Positions 31,866 through 40,375 are shown, counted from the first letter of the stretch. The stretch is 41,819 bases of DNA from Burkholderia sp. Ac-20365 (GCF_017104715.1 NZ_JAAGPI010000061.1:1-41819), one strand, 5' to 3'. A program made the numbers and translations. The notes: generated by a model not told the origin, from the letters alone.

Positions 31866-33140
31866 TCAAACAGGACTTGGGTTACGGACTTCGGGCAGGA
31901 AATCGACGCAGAACACATGCGTCGCGCCGTCGCGCTGGACCGTGACGGCGGCCGTATAGCAGTCCTGGCCATCCATCAGCGAACAGTGCGGGCCCATCAT
32001 CGCGACGCGTCCCGGCGCGGCGAGCGCATGCTTGAAATACGCGCGCCGCGACCAGTTGTTGCGGGTGTCGGGAAAGAGCGGCGCGAGCCGCGCGGGCGGC
32101 GAGGGCGTGCCGCTTGCCGTGATCGACGGCTCCAGTTGCTCGCCGCGATCGCTCAGCACGAAGACGCGGCGCGCGTCGGGTAGCAGGAAGACGGGTTTCG
32201 CGGCCTCGTTGAGATCGCCTGTTTGCATGTAGAGCGATGCGCCCGCGAGCACGGCTTCCGTGAATCCCTCGAAGCCCGGGCGCTGATAGCGCGAATGCGT
32301 GCGCTCGTAGCTCTCGAAACGCTGCCACATCTGCTCGATCAGTTCGGGCACGCGCGCGCTCGCCGTCTGTATCGAGCCCTTCGGCTGGCCGAACCAGTAA
32401 CCCTGGATGAAATCGACGTCGGCCTGCATCAGCGTCATCAGCTCGTCTTCCGTTTCGACGCCTTCCGCCAGCACCAGCGTGCCGGACTGATGCAGCATGT
32501 TGATCAGATGGCCGATCAGCGAGTTGTCGTTGTCCTGGCGGCCCGCGCGCGCCACCAGCGAGCGGTCGAGCTTGACGATATCCGGCCGGAAGCGCCACAC
32601 GCGATCGAAGTTCGAAAAGCCGGTGCCGAAATCGTCGATTGCAATGAGGAATTCGCGCGGCTGCGATGCAGCGAGCATGCTGGCGACGGCGGATTCGTCG
32701 TCGGCAGGCTGCTCGAGCACTTCGATGACGATGCGCTCCTGCGGCAGTCCGAAATGCTCCGACAGTTCATCGATGAACGGACGCTGCGGCCATCCTGTTT
32801 CGAACACCTGTGGGCGCGTATTCAGGAACAGCCATCCCGTCTCGATGCCTTGCGCCATGAAGTTCGCCACGTGCAGGCAACGCGCGAGGCGATCGAGCGC
32901 GCGCGCATCGGCGGTCGACCGGGTGCCCGAAAACAGCACGGCAGGTGAGATAGGGTGACCCACGGGATCGAAGGCGCGCAGCAGCGCTTCGTAGCCGACT
33001 ATGCGCTGGTGCGTCACGGAGACGACCGGCTGGAAAACGCTGCGCAACGTAATGGTTCGCCACGGCGCGGCCCATCCGGCCTCGTCCTGCACCATATGCT
33101 GCAGAAGGCCAGTGAGCGTCGTATCGTCGACGTTTGGCAT
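31866..33140 (-). CDS. EAL-domain cyclic-di-GMP phosphodiesterase with C-terminal sensor-like domain
   Basis: 424 residues from the ATG at 33140. The EAL domain occupies about 25-275 with all catalytic signatures: GYEALLR (Glu51), IVIEVLEQ, IAIDDFGTGFSN, IVKLDRSLV, LAEGVETEDEL and QGYWFGQP. So it is probably an active PDE hydrolysing c-di-GMP. The remaining 150 residues (SLYMQTGDLNEAAKPVFLLPDARRVFVLSD, then NNWSRRAYFKHALAAPGRV) look like a small-ligand or Cache/PAS-like sensing domain, an EAL-first order like that of YkuI. No GGDEF and no membrane segment, so it is cytoplasmic. An upstream extension of the frame to 33224 is possible but less likely. Confidence 0.88.
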   Translation of the reverse strand: MPNVDDTTLTGLLQHMVQDEAGWAAPWRTITLRSVFQPVVSVTHQRIVGYEALLRAFDPVGHPISPAVLFSGTRSTADARALDRLARCLHVANFMAQGIETGWLFLNTRPQVFETGWPQRPFIDELSEHFGLPQERIVIEVLEQPADDESAVASMLAASQPREFLIAIDDFGTGFSNFDRVWRFRPDIVKLDRSLVARAGRQDNDNSLIGHLINMLHQSGTLVLAEGVETEDELMTLMQADVDFIQGYWFGQPKGSIQTASARVPELIEQMWQRFESYERTHSRYQRPGFEGFTEAVLAGASLYMQTGDLNEAAKPVFLLPDARRVFVLSDRGEQLEPSITASGTPSPPARLAPLFPDTRNNWSRRAYFKHALAAPGRVAMMGPHCSLMDGQDCYTAAVTVQRDGATHVFCVDFLPEVRNPSPV

Positions 33141-33465
33141 GACGGCAGATTGTCCTATGCAGCGTGCGGCGCTCGCCCGTGTGCAGCGACATGCCGGCGG
33201 CAGGCATGCGCAACATCGGCGCAATGGAGGTCGGGCCCGAAGGCGATCGGATCGATGCCGTTCACGCGCGACTCCGCTCAGTTGTGCAGCTCAGTCCAGC
33301 TCAGTTCGTCGAAACCAGTCTAGCAGTTCGTATGCGATTCGAATGTTCGGGTAATCACAGACGGGTGCAAGAGTCTGTGCCGTTCCGGCTCGAAGTTGGC
33401 GCAGGTTGACGGCGCATTTGTGGCAGCGGCGCTATGCTGCTGGTTTCCTGAAACTGGAGTGCAGT

Positions 33466-33756
33466 ATGTCGGAAATCGCAGTGGTGGCGATCTCGGTCGC
33501 CAAGCCGGGACACGAGGAAGAATTGCGCGCGGCGCTCGAAGGTATCGTCGGGCCGACGCGCAAGGAACGCGGCGCGTTGCAGTACGACCTGCATCGCGAC
33601 TTGCGCGAGCCGCGCCGCTTCGTGTTCTTCGAGCGTTGGGAAAGTGAGGAAGCGCTCGCCGCGCACGCGAAATCGGCGCATATCGAGGCCTGCAAAAAGG
33701 CGTCCGCGCAATGGATCGAAACGGCGGAATTGCGCATCGTGTCGAAGATAGCCTGA
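33466..33756 (+). CDS. ABM-domain quinol monooxygenase-like protein
   Basis: 96 residues, start set by GGAG eight bases upstream. Dimeric alpha-beta ABM fold: EIAVVAISVAKPGHEEELRAALEGIVGPTRKERGALQYDLHRD, then RRFVFFERWESEEALAAHAKSAHIEACKKAS. Such proteins (YgiN-like) oxidise quinols or electrophiles without cofactors, or act as heme-degrading relatives. The Asn/Trp pairs that define heme degradation are not present. Monocistronic, ended by a hairpin shared with the convergent small gene. Confidence 0.88.
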   Translation: MSEIAVVAISVAKPGHEEELRAALEGIVGPTRKERGALQYDLHRDLREPRRFVFFERWESEEALAAHAKSAHIEACKKASAQWIETAELRIVSKIA

Positions 33757-33779
33757 GACGACGCGTCCAGAAACAGCAA

Positions 33780-33804
33780 GGCCCGACAGCATGGCTGTCG
33801 GGCC
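33780..33804. terminator. Bidirectional terminator-like hairpin
   Basis: GGCCCGACAGC (33780-33790), loop ATG, GCTGTCGGGCC (33794-33804), perfect 11-bp stem between convergent genes. T-runs are weak on both sides. Confidence 0.6.
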
Positions 33805-33839
33805 CCGCGATGAAACGTGTGACGCGCTGCCTGAATTGA

Positions 33840-34097
33840 TCAGTGCGTCGATTGCGGCACGTCGAGGATCAGGATGATGGTCCAGTCGGCATCGCCGTCG
33901 TGATGATACTGGCGCTCGGCGACGATGAACGGCTGCTGCTTGCCGGCCGGCCCGAGAAACAGCACGTCGCCTTCCATCGGCAGACATTCGACGGGCGGCA
34001 GCGCGAGGAACGCGTCCTGATTGCCGCGCGGCATGAGTTTTTCGATCTTGCGGGATGCTGCTTCAGTCCATTCGATGTCCAGCTGGATGTTGCTCAT
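33840..34097 (-). CDS. Small soluble protein of unknown function
   Basis: 85 residues from the ATG at 34097, which has a strong ribosome site (GCGGAGGACAGA). Sequence features: MSNIQLDIEWTEAASRKIEKLM, PRGNQDAFLALPPVECLPMEGDVLFL, then WTIILILDVPQ. Predicted alternating beta strands and no membrane segment. The longer upstream frame is rejected because of the ribosome site. No family recognised. Confidence 0.72.
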   Translation of the reverse strand: MSNIQLDIEWTEAASRKIEKLMPRGNQDAFLALPPVECLPMEGDVLFLGPAGKQQPFIVAERQYHHDGDADWTIILILDVPQSTH

Positions 34098-34238
34098 TCT
34101 GTCCTCCGCACCAGGGGCGCACGCGGGTTGGGTGTGAATTGTGTCGATTCTTCGGTGCGCGACTTTAGCATAACGTCGATGCGCGCTCTGTGGCATGTGG
34201 CTGGCCACCGTTCATGACTGACGTCGCTTCACGCCAAT

Positions 34239-34278
34239 AAAAAAGCCGAGGCCGTGTTGAACGGCTTCGGCTTTTTTT
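34239..34278. terminator. Intrinsic terminator, bidirectional
   Basis: AAAAAGCCGAGGCCGT (from 34240) and ACGGCTTCGGCTTTTTTT (to 34278) form an 11-bp stem with one G-T pair and A/T flanks. On the minus strand it ends with TTTTTTATT and serves the small exported protein gene. Confidence 0.8.
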
Positions 34279-34356
34279 GTTTGCGCAGCGGCTTGCACTG
34301 CGACGCGCGCCAGGGCGAGCTGCTGGGCGCGTCTGTCTAGCCCATGTGCAACGCGC

Positions 34357-34590
34357 TTACTGCGCCGGCGCGGCCGGCTTCTTGTGATGCATGCCCTTGT
34401 GGTGCTTCATCGGTGCGGGCGGCGCGCTTTCCATCGCCTGCTGCTTCGACTGTAGATCTTGCGCGCGCTGCTCGATGTCGGCGGCCTTCGCGGGATCGGT
34501 GCTCATCACGACGCCTTGATCCTGCTGCGCGTACGCCGCGCCCGTCAGTGCCGAAAGGGAAACCAGGATTGCCAGGGACACTTTCTTCAT
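34357..34590 (-). CDS. Small exported His/Lys-rich protein
   Basis: 77 residues from the ATG at 34590 (CGGAGGCAACG before it). Signal peptide MKKVSLAILVSLSALTGAAYA, cleavage after AYA, then a mature part of about 56 residues (QQDQGVVMSTDPAKAADIEQRAQDLQSKQQAMESAPP) and a His/Lys/Met-rich end (MKHHKGMHHKK). The end resembles metal-binding tails, so copper or other metal binding in the periplasm is possible but inferred. Upstream direct repeats suggest control by an OmpR-type regulator. Confidence 0.75.
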   Translation of the reverse strand: MKKVSLAILVSLSALTGAAYAQQDQGVVMSTDPAKAADIEQRAQDLQSKQQAMESAPPAPMKHHKGMHHKKPAAPAQ

Positions 34591-34904
34591 CGTTGCCTCC
34601 GTAGAGAGTGGTTGTGGACCCGAGTATGGCCTGTCCAATGGAACGACAGTGCATTCTAGCCAGCAATGTTCAGTCCAGCGCGCCTTCTGTAACAGAATTC
34701 ACAGACAGTTACGTCTGGTTACATTCGTCGAGGGCTTGCGCAGAAGCGCAGCGGCGAAGCCATTGCGCATCGGAGCTATTGTCCTGCGCTTTGCCGCGCG
34801 TGTCGCGACAAGTCAGATTTTCTCAGCGGAGTATGACGGGTGCTTGTCGAAGGCATGCTTCCAATCCATCGGGATAGCTAAGCAACGGGCGAACTACGCG
34901 CGCA
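34591..34904. other. Gap carrying GTAAC repeats
   Basis: Holds the leader and probable promoter of the exported-protein gene and the GTAAC repeats at 34689-34722. No gene is seen; the 3' end of the YdcF-like gene bounds it on the right. Confidence 0.4.
34689..34722 (-). promoter_or_regulatory. Direct repeats, possible response-regulator box
   Basis: On the minus strand GTAAC (34718-34722) and GTAAC (34708-34712) repeat at 10-bp pitch, one helical turn; a third site GTTAC (34689-34693) is inverted. OmpR/PhoB-family regulators bind direct repeats at this pitch. About 100-130 bp upstream of the exported-protein ATG. Confidence 0.4.
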
Positions 34905-35633
34905 TCAGAACCAGCCGATTTGCCGGTACACATGAAACTGCGCGATGCCAATCAGTTCGTGCAACGCAATCTCGGCGTCGGAGAAGTTTTGCGGGCGCGG
35001 CAGGAGCCCGCGTTTTGCCTCGCGCGTGTTCGACACGATCGGCAGCGGGTCCATGCCGAAGCGATGGAAGTCGAGCAGGGCGCGCGGCATCTGATACGCC
35101 GATGTGACGAGCATCAACGAACCGTAATATCCCGCTGGCAGAATGGCAGCGACGTTGCGAGCGTTCTGATACGTCGTCAGGCTGCTGTTCTCGAGGATGA
35201 TGTCGCCGCGTGGCACGCCTTCGCGCAGCAGATAGGGCAGGTAGGTGTCGGCTTCCGTCGCCTCGTGGTCTTGCGGGTTGCCGCCGCTGACGATCACGTG
35301 GCACACCGCGCTGACGTGCTTGCAGCGCGTGTAGAGATCGGCGCTCTTGACGATCCGGGCGATTGCGTCCTTCGGCGGCACGAGTTTGCCGTCGCGGTGA
35401 ATCGTGCCCGTGCCGAGCATCACGATGGCCGTATGGGACGCGTAGGTTGCGGGAGCAACCGTCTGTCCGCCGGGCGGCGCGCTGGGCTGGGCGAGATCGA
35501 GCACGGGTTGGGCGAGCCACCCTGCGCCGAACGCCCAGAAGACGGCGATCGTTATTGCGCCGATTAGCGTGCGGGCGCTGCGCAGCAGCATGAAAGCTGC
35601 AAAAAAAAGCAGCAATAAAGTTAAAAGAATCAA
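34905..35633 (-). CDS. YdcF-like DUF218 membrane protein
   Basis: 242 residues if started at TTG 35633; the ATG at 35591 would remove the first membrane helix. Two N-terminal helices (ILLTLLLLFFAAFMLL and LIGAITIAVFWAFGAGWL) anchor a periplasmic DUF218 domain: AIVMLGTGTI, HVIVSGGNPQ, LENSSLTTYQNARNVAAIL and LVTSAYQMPRALLDF. This matches YdcF/SanA proteins, which bind nucleotide-like ligands or affect envelope and vancomycin tolerance. The TTG has no good ribosome site, so the true start is uncertain. Confidence 0.82.
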   Translation of the reverse strand: MILLTLLLLFFAAFMLLRSARTLIGAITIAVFWAFGAGWLAQPVLDLAQPSAPPGGQTVAPATYASHTAIVMLGTGTIHRDGKLVPPKDAIARIVKSADLYTRCKHVSAVCHVIVSGGNPQDHEATEADTYLPYLLREGVPRGDIILENSSLTTYQNARNVAAILPAGYYGSLMLVTSAYQMPRALLDFHRFGMDPLPIVSNTREAKRGLLPRPQNFSDAEIALHELIGIAQFHVYRQIGWF

Positions 35634-35885
35634 TTTTATTGGGGTAACGTATGGTATTCGGACATTTCCACGAGCGGACTATCGCGCCCGTACGGTCGCA
35701 TCGCCGCCAGCTGGAAGCAGAACGCTAGCACGGCGTTCACACGGGGGCCGAAATAAACGGCGGCCAATGGCCGCATGGGCGGATATGGGCGTGAAAGCTT
35801 CGTTCTCCGCCGTGCGCGCGTCGACAAGACGCGCCATTGTGTCGCGAACAAATAAGTCATGGCTGCACTTTAAGAAAGAAGTGAG

Positions 35886-36200
35886 ATGACCGCTTATTCC
35901 AACGAAGTCGTACTCGAGGCGCTGCGACGGGCGCAATACCGTCAGGTGCCGTGGGCCAAGCGCCCAGGCGTTTTTCAATATCTGCGTTCGCTTGGCATGA
36001 TGGACACCGTTCGTCAACGGACGGTCGCTCCCGCGCCGGGTTTCCATGCTCCTGTGGACATTGCGGTGCTGACCGAACGCGGCCGCGCCGAGTTTGCGCG
36101 GCTCGCACGCGACGAGCGTTCTCTCGACTGGGACGCGCGCCGCATGCGTAATTACGTTTTCGCCGGTGCAGTCGCCGGAGAGAGGGCGGCTGCCGTCTAG
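35886..36200 (+). CDS. Small protein of unknown function
   Basis: 104 residues; ribosome site AAGAAGTGAG before the ATG. Residues 5-50 (NEVVLEALRRAQYRQVPWAKRPGVFQYLRSLGM) look like a helix-turn-helix-like fold, followed by a strand (VDIAVLTERGRAEFARLARDE) typical of a winged helix wing. A DNA-binding role is possible, unproven. Divergent from the YdcF-like gene. Confidence 0.65.
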   Translation: MTAYSNEVVLEALRRAQYRQVPWAKRPGVFQYLRSLGMMDTVRQRTVAPAPGFHAPVDIAVLTERGRAEFARLARDERSLDWDARRMRNYVFAGAVAGERAAAV

Positions 36201-36533
36201 GCGACGGCACTTTGCAGGGCGCGCGCACGCGAGAACAGCGTTGCGCGCGGGAAACGCGCCGCGTGAGGCGTGTCGAGGGCATGTCGCCGCGTTTTCCTCG
36301 TTTTTACATTTCTTTTAGGTCGCCGGGCCGGTGTGGGCATCGCGCGACTCCCATCCGAGGTCGGCGAAAAAAAAGCCCGTATCGCGAGGATACGGGCATA
36401 CCGGAATTACTTCTGCCACGCTGTGCTTAATGGCATTGGTGAGACTGGCGACGTGGCGGGTGGTTCCCGATATCGCACATCTTCATCGAACGTCATCGCT
36501 CGGTGCCAGCAGACTTGCCTGCCGGCAGCATGG
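36201..36533. other. Gap between two convergent small genes
   Basis: Contains the minus-strand terminator at 36367-36397. The rest (about 36201-36365 and 36398-36533) shows no gene or clear structure. Confidence 0.4.
36367..36397 (-). terminator. Intrinsic terminator of the small exported protein gene
   Basis: GCCCGTATC (36375-36383), loop GCGAG, GATACGGGC (36389-36397), followed on the minus strand by TTTTTTTT. Confidence 0.85.
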
Positions 36534-36803
36534 TCAATGCGCGGCGGGACCGCGCCGTGGCGGCCCTTCGTCACGCTGCCCATCGGGCCGCGCGCGCACG
36601 TTACTCGCGATATCGCCGCGCAGATCGCCGCGCGGCGTAGGCGGCGTGAAATTCTGGGTGCGCGTTTCCGCCTGCTGCCAGGCTTGCAGCGTGGCAGGCT
36701 GTTCCGGCCGCCAGTTCCAGCCTTGCGGACGTTGTTGCGCGGATGCAGTCGCGGCGAATATCGAAAGGACCAGGCCGCAGACATGCAGTGACAATGGCCT
36801 CAT
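36534..36803 (-). CDS. Small exported Pro/Gln/Arg-rich protein
   Basis: 89 residues from the ATG at 36803 (GGGAAC upstream). Signal peptide RPLSLHVCGLVLSIFAATASA with cleavage before QQRPQ. The mature part is Gln/Trp/Pro-rich (GWNWRPEQPATLQAWQQAETRTQ) then Arg/Gly/Pro-rich, mostly disordered. The terminator 137 bp downstream belongs to it. No family recognised. Confidence 0.68.
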   Translation of the reverse strand: MRPLSLHVCGLVLSIFAATASAQQRPQGWNWRPEQPATLQAWQQAETRTQNFTPPTPRGDLRGDIASNVRARPDGQRDEGPPRRGPAAH

Positions 36804-37222
36804 GATCGGTTCCCGACAAGCCGGCCGGGACGGGCTTGTTTGCATACTGGTACGGTATGCCGCGCCGCGAAAGCATGCTGTAAATAAAAGTAAATGGATG
36901 TTTCGTCCCGTCACCGGCGCGATGCGTATCGGGTGAGGATGGACGTTGGCGAGCGGGAAGGGCGCCGGCGCACGCGCGTCGCGGCGGGCGAAGACGAACG
37001 CGCGGGTGCTCGCGGGTGCTGTAACCAGCGGAAAAATCGGCAGACGGGCGGACCGTCGCGAACACCCGGCGACAAACGCGTTTCAGTGAGCGAACGCGCG
37101 CAATCGATCGAACCCGCGGGCGGGAGCGATGCCTGGTCGGATCGAAGGGATTCGGGCTGAACGGATGTCAGCCAGAGAAACGCGCCGGGCGCCCTGAGGC
37201 GCCCGGTTGCGTGAATACTGCA
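36804..37222. other. Non-coding gap
   Basis: Includes the terminator at 37185-37206, and a perfect tandem 10-bp repeat (CGCGGGTGCT twice, 37001-37020). A plus-strand ORF at 36894-37160 gives an Arg/Gly-rich translation without protein character and is not accepted. Confidence 0.4.
37185..37206 (-). terminator. Terminator-like hairpin after the transposase-like gene
   Basis: CCGGGCGCC (37185-37193), loop CTGA, GGCGCCCGG (37198-37206), perfect 9-bp stem, 17 bp after the stop. T-run weak (GCGTTTC). Confidence 0.6.
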
Positions 37223-37624
37223 TCAGGCCATCTTGACGGGCGCGCGCCAGGATTCCGGATTGGTCCAGAATGCGCCACGCAGACGGTCGCGGCTCGGCGG
37301 TGCCGGTGGTTTGGCTGCCGTTGCGCCGATGCGTCCGCGCAGCGAAATCTCGCGGCCGCTCGTGCCCAGTCGCTTCACAATTTCCGCGAGCGTGCCGTCG
37401 GCTTGCCATTCGTCGAAACGACGACGGCACGTCGGCGGCGACGGATAACGGCCTGGCAACTTGGACCAGCCTTCGCCCGTCGACAAAACCCACAACACGG
37501 CGTTGACTACCGCGCGAGCTTCGACGCGTGGTCGACCACGGCGTTCGCTCCGTGCCGGCTCAGCACAGAACAACGCCTCTACCAGCGCCCACTCGTTGTC
37601 TCTCAAATCGTCGAACACCATCAT
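37223..37624 (-). CDS. Stand-alone IS5-type (DUF4096) transposase N-terminal domain protein
   Basis: 133 residues from the ATG at 37624 (GAGG ribosome site). Residues 3-85 match the DUF4096 domain of IS5/IS427 transposases: DDLRDNEWALVEALF, RRGRPRVEARAVVNAVLWVLSTGEGWSKLPGRYPSPPTCRRRFDEW. The DDE catalytic part is missing; the last 50 residues (TSGREISLRGRIGATAAKPPAPPSRDRL) are unrelated to OrfB. No terminal inverted repeats or target duplication, and no orfB nearby. It has its own ribosome site and a terminator-like hairpin, suggesting a retained, domesticated DNA-binding protein rather than a decayed IS. Confidence 0.75.
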   Translation of the reverse strand: MMVFDDLRDNEWALVEALFCAEPARSERRGRPRVEARAVVNAVLWVLSTGEGWSKLPGRYPSPPTCRRRFDEWQADGTLAEIVKRLGTSGREISLRGRIGATAAKPPAPPSRDRLRGAFWTNPESWRAPVKMA

Positions 37625-38039
37625 GTTTCACCTCAGCGAAGCTAACTCCGGTGCGCTGCCCCGCGCTGCGCACTCTTCATGCGCCCGATTCCGTATCGGG
37701 CGCCGGCGGAGAGCCGGCCTATGCCTCGCGAACCGTTTTTCACCAGTCCGAATCGGCGCCGACTCTTGTGCAAGGGGAAATGCACGAAGCGTGCCACCTT
37801 TCACCTAACCGCCTCGAAGCCCCGCCACATCAAGCCGTTACGGGCGTTAGCCTGGCCCGTATGAGAATCCAAAAAACTCATCACGCAAATCAGGACAATC
37901 ACCAATCTTGTGCAATCAGGCCCGTCCCGCGTGCGTTCGCGCCTTTTTGCTGCATTGCAGCGAACGTTGCGAAATGATGCGCGGACGTGTTTCGGGATAT
38001 AAAATCTGCATCAAACGACATCATTCATGAGGAGAGGGG
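37625..38039. other. Divergent gap before LysR gene
   Basis: Contains a perfect 9-bp hairpin GCGCCCGAT-TCCGT-ATCGGGCGC (37681-37703) and AT-rich sequence at about 37860-38035 with TATAAA at 37998-38003 that could be the LysR promoter. A 149-codon ORF on the plus strand is a shadow. Confidence 0.4.
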
Positions 38040-38942
38040 ATGAATGTGACGCTGCGCCAACTGCGCGTGTTCATCGAAGTGGCGCGACTGCAGAGTTTCA
38101 GTCGCGCGGGGAGCGAAATCGGCCTCACGCAGTCGGCCGTGAGCCGGTGCGTGCGCGAACTGGAGGCCGAGATCGGGCTGAAGCTGATCGACCGGACGAC
38201 GCGTGAAGTCCAGTTGACGGACGTCGGTGGCAACCTGGTGGCGAGCGTGTCGCGCCTGCTGACCGATCTCGACGACGCGCTGCGCGAAATTCGCGAGATC
38301 GGCGAGCAGCGGCGCGGGCGGGTGATGGTGGCGGCCAGCCCGACCATCGCGTGCCGGCTGATGCCCAATATCGTCGCGGCGTGCGGGATGCAGTTCCCGT
38401 ACATCACGCTCGGGCTGCGCGACGACGTGCAGAGCGACGTCGTGCGCAAGGTCAAGTCGGGCGAGGTGGATTTCGGCGTGGTGATCGGCCCGCTGTCCGC
38501 CGACGACCTGTTCACCGAGCCGCTGATGACCGATTCCTTCTGTCTCGTGTCGCGCGATGATCATCCGCTGGCATCGCGCGCCGACGTGAGGTGGCGCGAA
38601 CTGGATGGCGAGCGCCTCGTGATGCTCGATCAGGCGTCGGGTAGCCGGCCGATCATCGACGCTGCACTGGAAGCGCACAACGTGAGCGCCAATATCGTGC
38701 AGGAACTCGGCCATCCCTCGACGGTGTTCGGACTGGTGCAGGCGGGCGTCGGTGTGAGCGTGCTGCCTTGGCTCGCGTTGCCGTTGCCGGCGGGGTCGTC
38801 GCTGGTGGCGATCCCGCTCGTGCCGCGCGCCGAGCGTACCGTCGAGCTGGTGCGCCGGCGGGACCGCTCGCTGTCGCCCGCTGCGGACGCCGTGTGGAAT
38901 CTGATTCATCAGGTGCCCGGACGGACGGAGGATCTGCGCTGA
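38040..38942 (+). CDS. LysR-family transcriptional regulator
   Basis: 300 residues with a strong ribosome site (GAGGAGAGGGG before the ATG). HTH at 3-62: VTLRQLRVFIEVARLQSFSRAGSEIGLTQSAVSRCVRELEAEIGLKLIDRTTREVQLT. Residues 90-295 are the periplasmic-binding-like effector domain (GRVMVAASPTIACRLMP, VDFGVVIGPLSADDLFTEPL, LGHPSTVFGLVQAGVGVSVLPWLAL). It lies 99 bp before the aminotransferase gene on the same strand, which may be its target, but LysR genes are usually divergent from targets. Effector unknown. Confidence 0.93.
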   Translation: MNVTLRQLRVFIEVARLQSFSRAGSEIGLTQSAVSRCVRELEAEIGLKLIDRTTREVQLTDVGGNLVASVSRLLTDLDDALREIREIGEQRRGRVMVAASPTIACRLMPNIVAACGMQFPYITLGLRDDVQSDVVRKVKSGEVDFGVVIGPLSADDLFTEPLMTDSFCLVSRDDHPLASRADVRWRELDGERLVMLDQASGSRPIIDAALEAHNVSANIVQELGHPSTVFGLVQAGVGVSVLPWLALPLPAGSSLVAIPLVPRAERTVELVRRRDRSLSPAADAVWNLIHQVPGRTEDLR

Positions 38943-39041
38943 AGCCGTGCTCGCGCTTGCGTCGTCGCTGCCGGGTTCGCTCCGTCCGTAAATTGGGACG
39001 CGCTACACTCGCATCTTTCGACAGACCCGCCGGGACCCTCG

Positions 39042-40280
39042 ATGCGCGAAACGGACTTGCCCCAGTCACAGACCTCCCAGATTCCCGAAGCGACGCCAGG
39101 CGCGAAACCCGACGCTCGCGATGCCGTGCGTGCGTTGCGCCCGTCGCAGATCCGCGAGGTGGCGAACGCCGGTTTTGGATTGCCTGATGTCCTGCCGTTC
39201 TGGTTCGGCGAGTCCGACCGCGTAACGCCGCCGTTCATCCGCGATGCCGCGAGCGCGGCGCTCGCATCGGGCGAAACGTTCTATACGCATAACCTCGGCA
39301 TCGCGCCGTTGCGCGAGACGCTCGCCCGCTATGTGTCGGCGCTGCACGGGGCGACATCGGTCGAGCATGTGGCAGTGACGAGCGCGGGCGTGAACGCGCT
39401 GATGCTGGCCGCGCAACTGGTGGTCGGCGCGGGCGACCGCGTCGTGGCCGTCACGCCGCTGTGGCCGAATCTGGTCGAGATTCCAAAGATTCTCGGCGCA
39501 CAGGTCGATACCGTGTCGCTCGTTTATGGTGCAAACGGCTGGCAACTCGATCTGGAGCGGCTGCTGGCGGCTCTGACGCCGGACACGAAGCTCTTGATGC
39601 TGAACTCGCCGAACAATCCGACCGGCTGGGTGATGAGTCGCGACGAGCAGCGCGCGGTGCTCGAGCATTGCCGCCGTCACGGCATCTGGATCGTCGCCGA
39701 CGAAGTCTACGAGCGTCTCTACTACGCGGGCGAGGCGGGCGAAAGCGCGCCGTCGTTCCTCGATCTTGCCGCGCGCGACGAGCGCGTGATCTGCGTGAAT
39801 TCATTCTCGAAAGCGTGGCTGATGACGGGCTGGCGGCTCGGCTGGATCGTCGCGCCTGCCGCGCTGATGGACGATCTCGGCAAGCTGGTCGAATACAACA
39901 CGTCGTGCTCGCCGGCGTTCGTGCAGCAGGCGGGCATCGCGGCGATCGAGCAGGGCGCGCAGTTCACGCGCGATCTGGTCGCTGACTTGCGGGGTTCGCG
40001 CGATCACCTCGTGCAGGCGCTGTCGGCTGTACCGGGTGTCGATGTGAAAGCGCCGCCGGGCGCGATGTACGTGTTCTTCTCGTTGCCGGGCGCCTCGCGC
40101 AGCCTCGAACTGTGCAAGGCGCTGGTGCGCGATGCGCGGCTCGGACTGGCGCCCGGCAGCGCGTTCGGCCCTGAGGGCGAGGGCTTCGTGCGTTGGTGCT
40201 ATGCGTGCGATACGGCGCGGCTCGACGCGGGCGTCGAGCGGCTGAAAGCGTATCTCGAGCGGCACGGCGGTGCGCGCTGA
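39042..40280 (+). CDS. PLP-dependent aminotransferase, fold type I
   Basis: 412 residues with a 30-residue non-homologous N-tail. Fold-type-I signatures: SAGVNALMLAAQLVVGAGDRVV, MLNSPNNPTGWVMS (Asn/Pro PLP-binding), VADEVYERLYY (Asp, Tyr PLP contacts), and NSFSKAWLMTGWRLGW with Schiff-base Lys257. The C-terminal FVRWCYACD carries the substrate-carboxylate Arg. Belongs to the AspC/class I-II group; the amino acid substrate cannot be told. Possible target of the upstream LysR. A terminator-like hairpin follows at 40293-40326. Confidence 0.93.
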   Translation: MRETDLPQSQTSQIPEATPGAKPDARDAVRALRPSQIREVANAGFGLPDVLPFWFGESDRVTPPFIRDAASAALASGETFYTHNLGIAPLRETLARYVSALHGATSVEHVAVTSAGVNALMLAAQLVVGAGDRVVAVTPLWPNLVEIPKILGAQVDTVSLVYGANGWQLDLERLLAALTPDTKLLMLNSPNNPTGWVMSRDEQRAVLEHCRRHGIWIVADEVYERLYYAGEAGESAPSFLDLAARDERVICVNSFSKAWLMTGWRLGWIVAPAALMDDLGKLVEYNTSCSPAFVQQAGIAAIEQGAQFTRDLVADLRGSRDHLVQALSAVPGVDVKAPPGAMYVFFSLPGASRSLELCKALVRDARLGLAPGSAFGPEGEGFVRWCYACDTARLDAGVERLKAYLERHGGAR

Positions 40281-40292
40281 AATATGCGCAAA

Positions 40293-40326
40293 GGTCGGTG
40301 CGCCGGAAACACGCGGCGCACCGACC
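40293..40326 (+). terminator. Hairpin after the aminotransferase gene
   Basis: GGTCGGTGCGCCG (40293-40305) pairs with CGGCGCACCGACC (40314-40326), perfect 13 bp, 12 bp after the stop. No T-run, so it may act with Rho or as an RNA end. Confidence 0.5.
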
Positions 40327-40375
40327 CGTTATGCATCGCCGGAAATGTCGATTAAGGTGCAGTCTGGATTTCGTC

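Noticed and set aside
33275..33307. Three GCTCAGT copies near the EAL gene start
   Set aside because: Irregular spacing and short; could not link to a function.
36894..37160. 88-codon plus-strand ORF
   Set aside because: Arg/Gly-rich, no ribosome site, not protein-like.
37528..37977. 149-codon plus-strand ORF overlapping the transposase-like gene
   Set aside because: No ribosome site and no domain; overlaps a clear gene and a hairpin.
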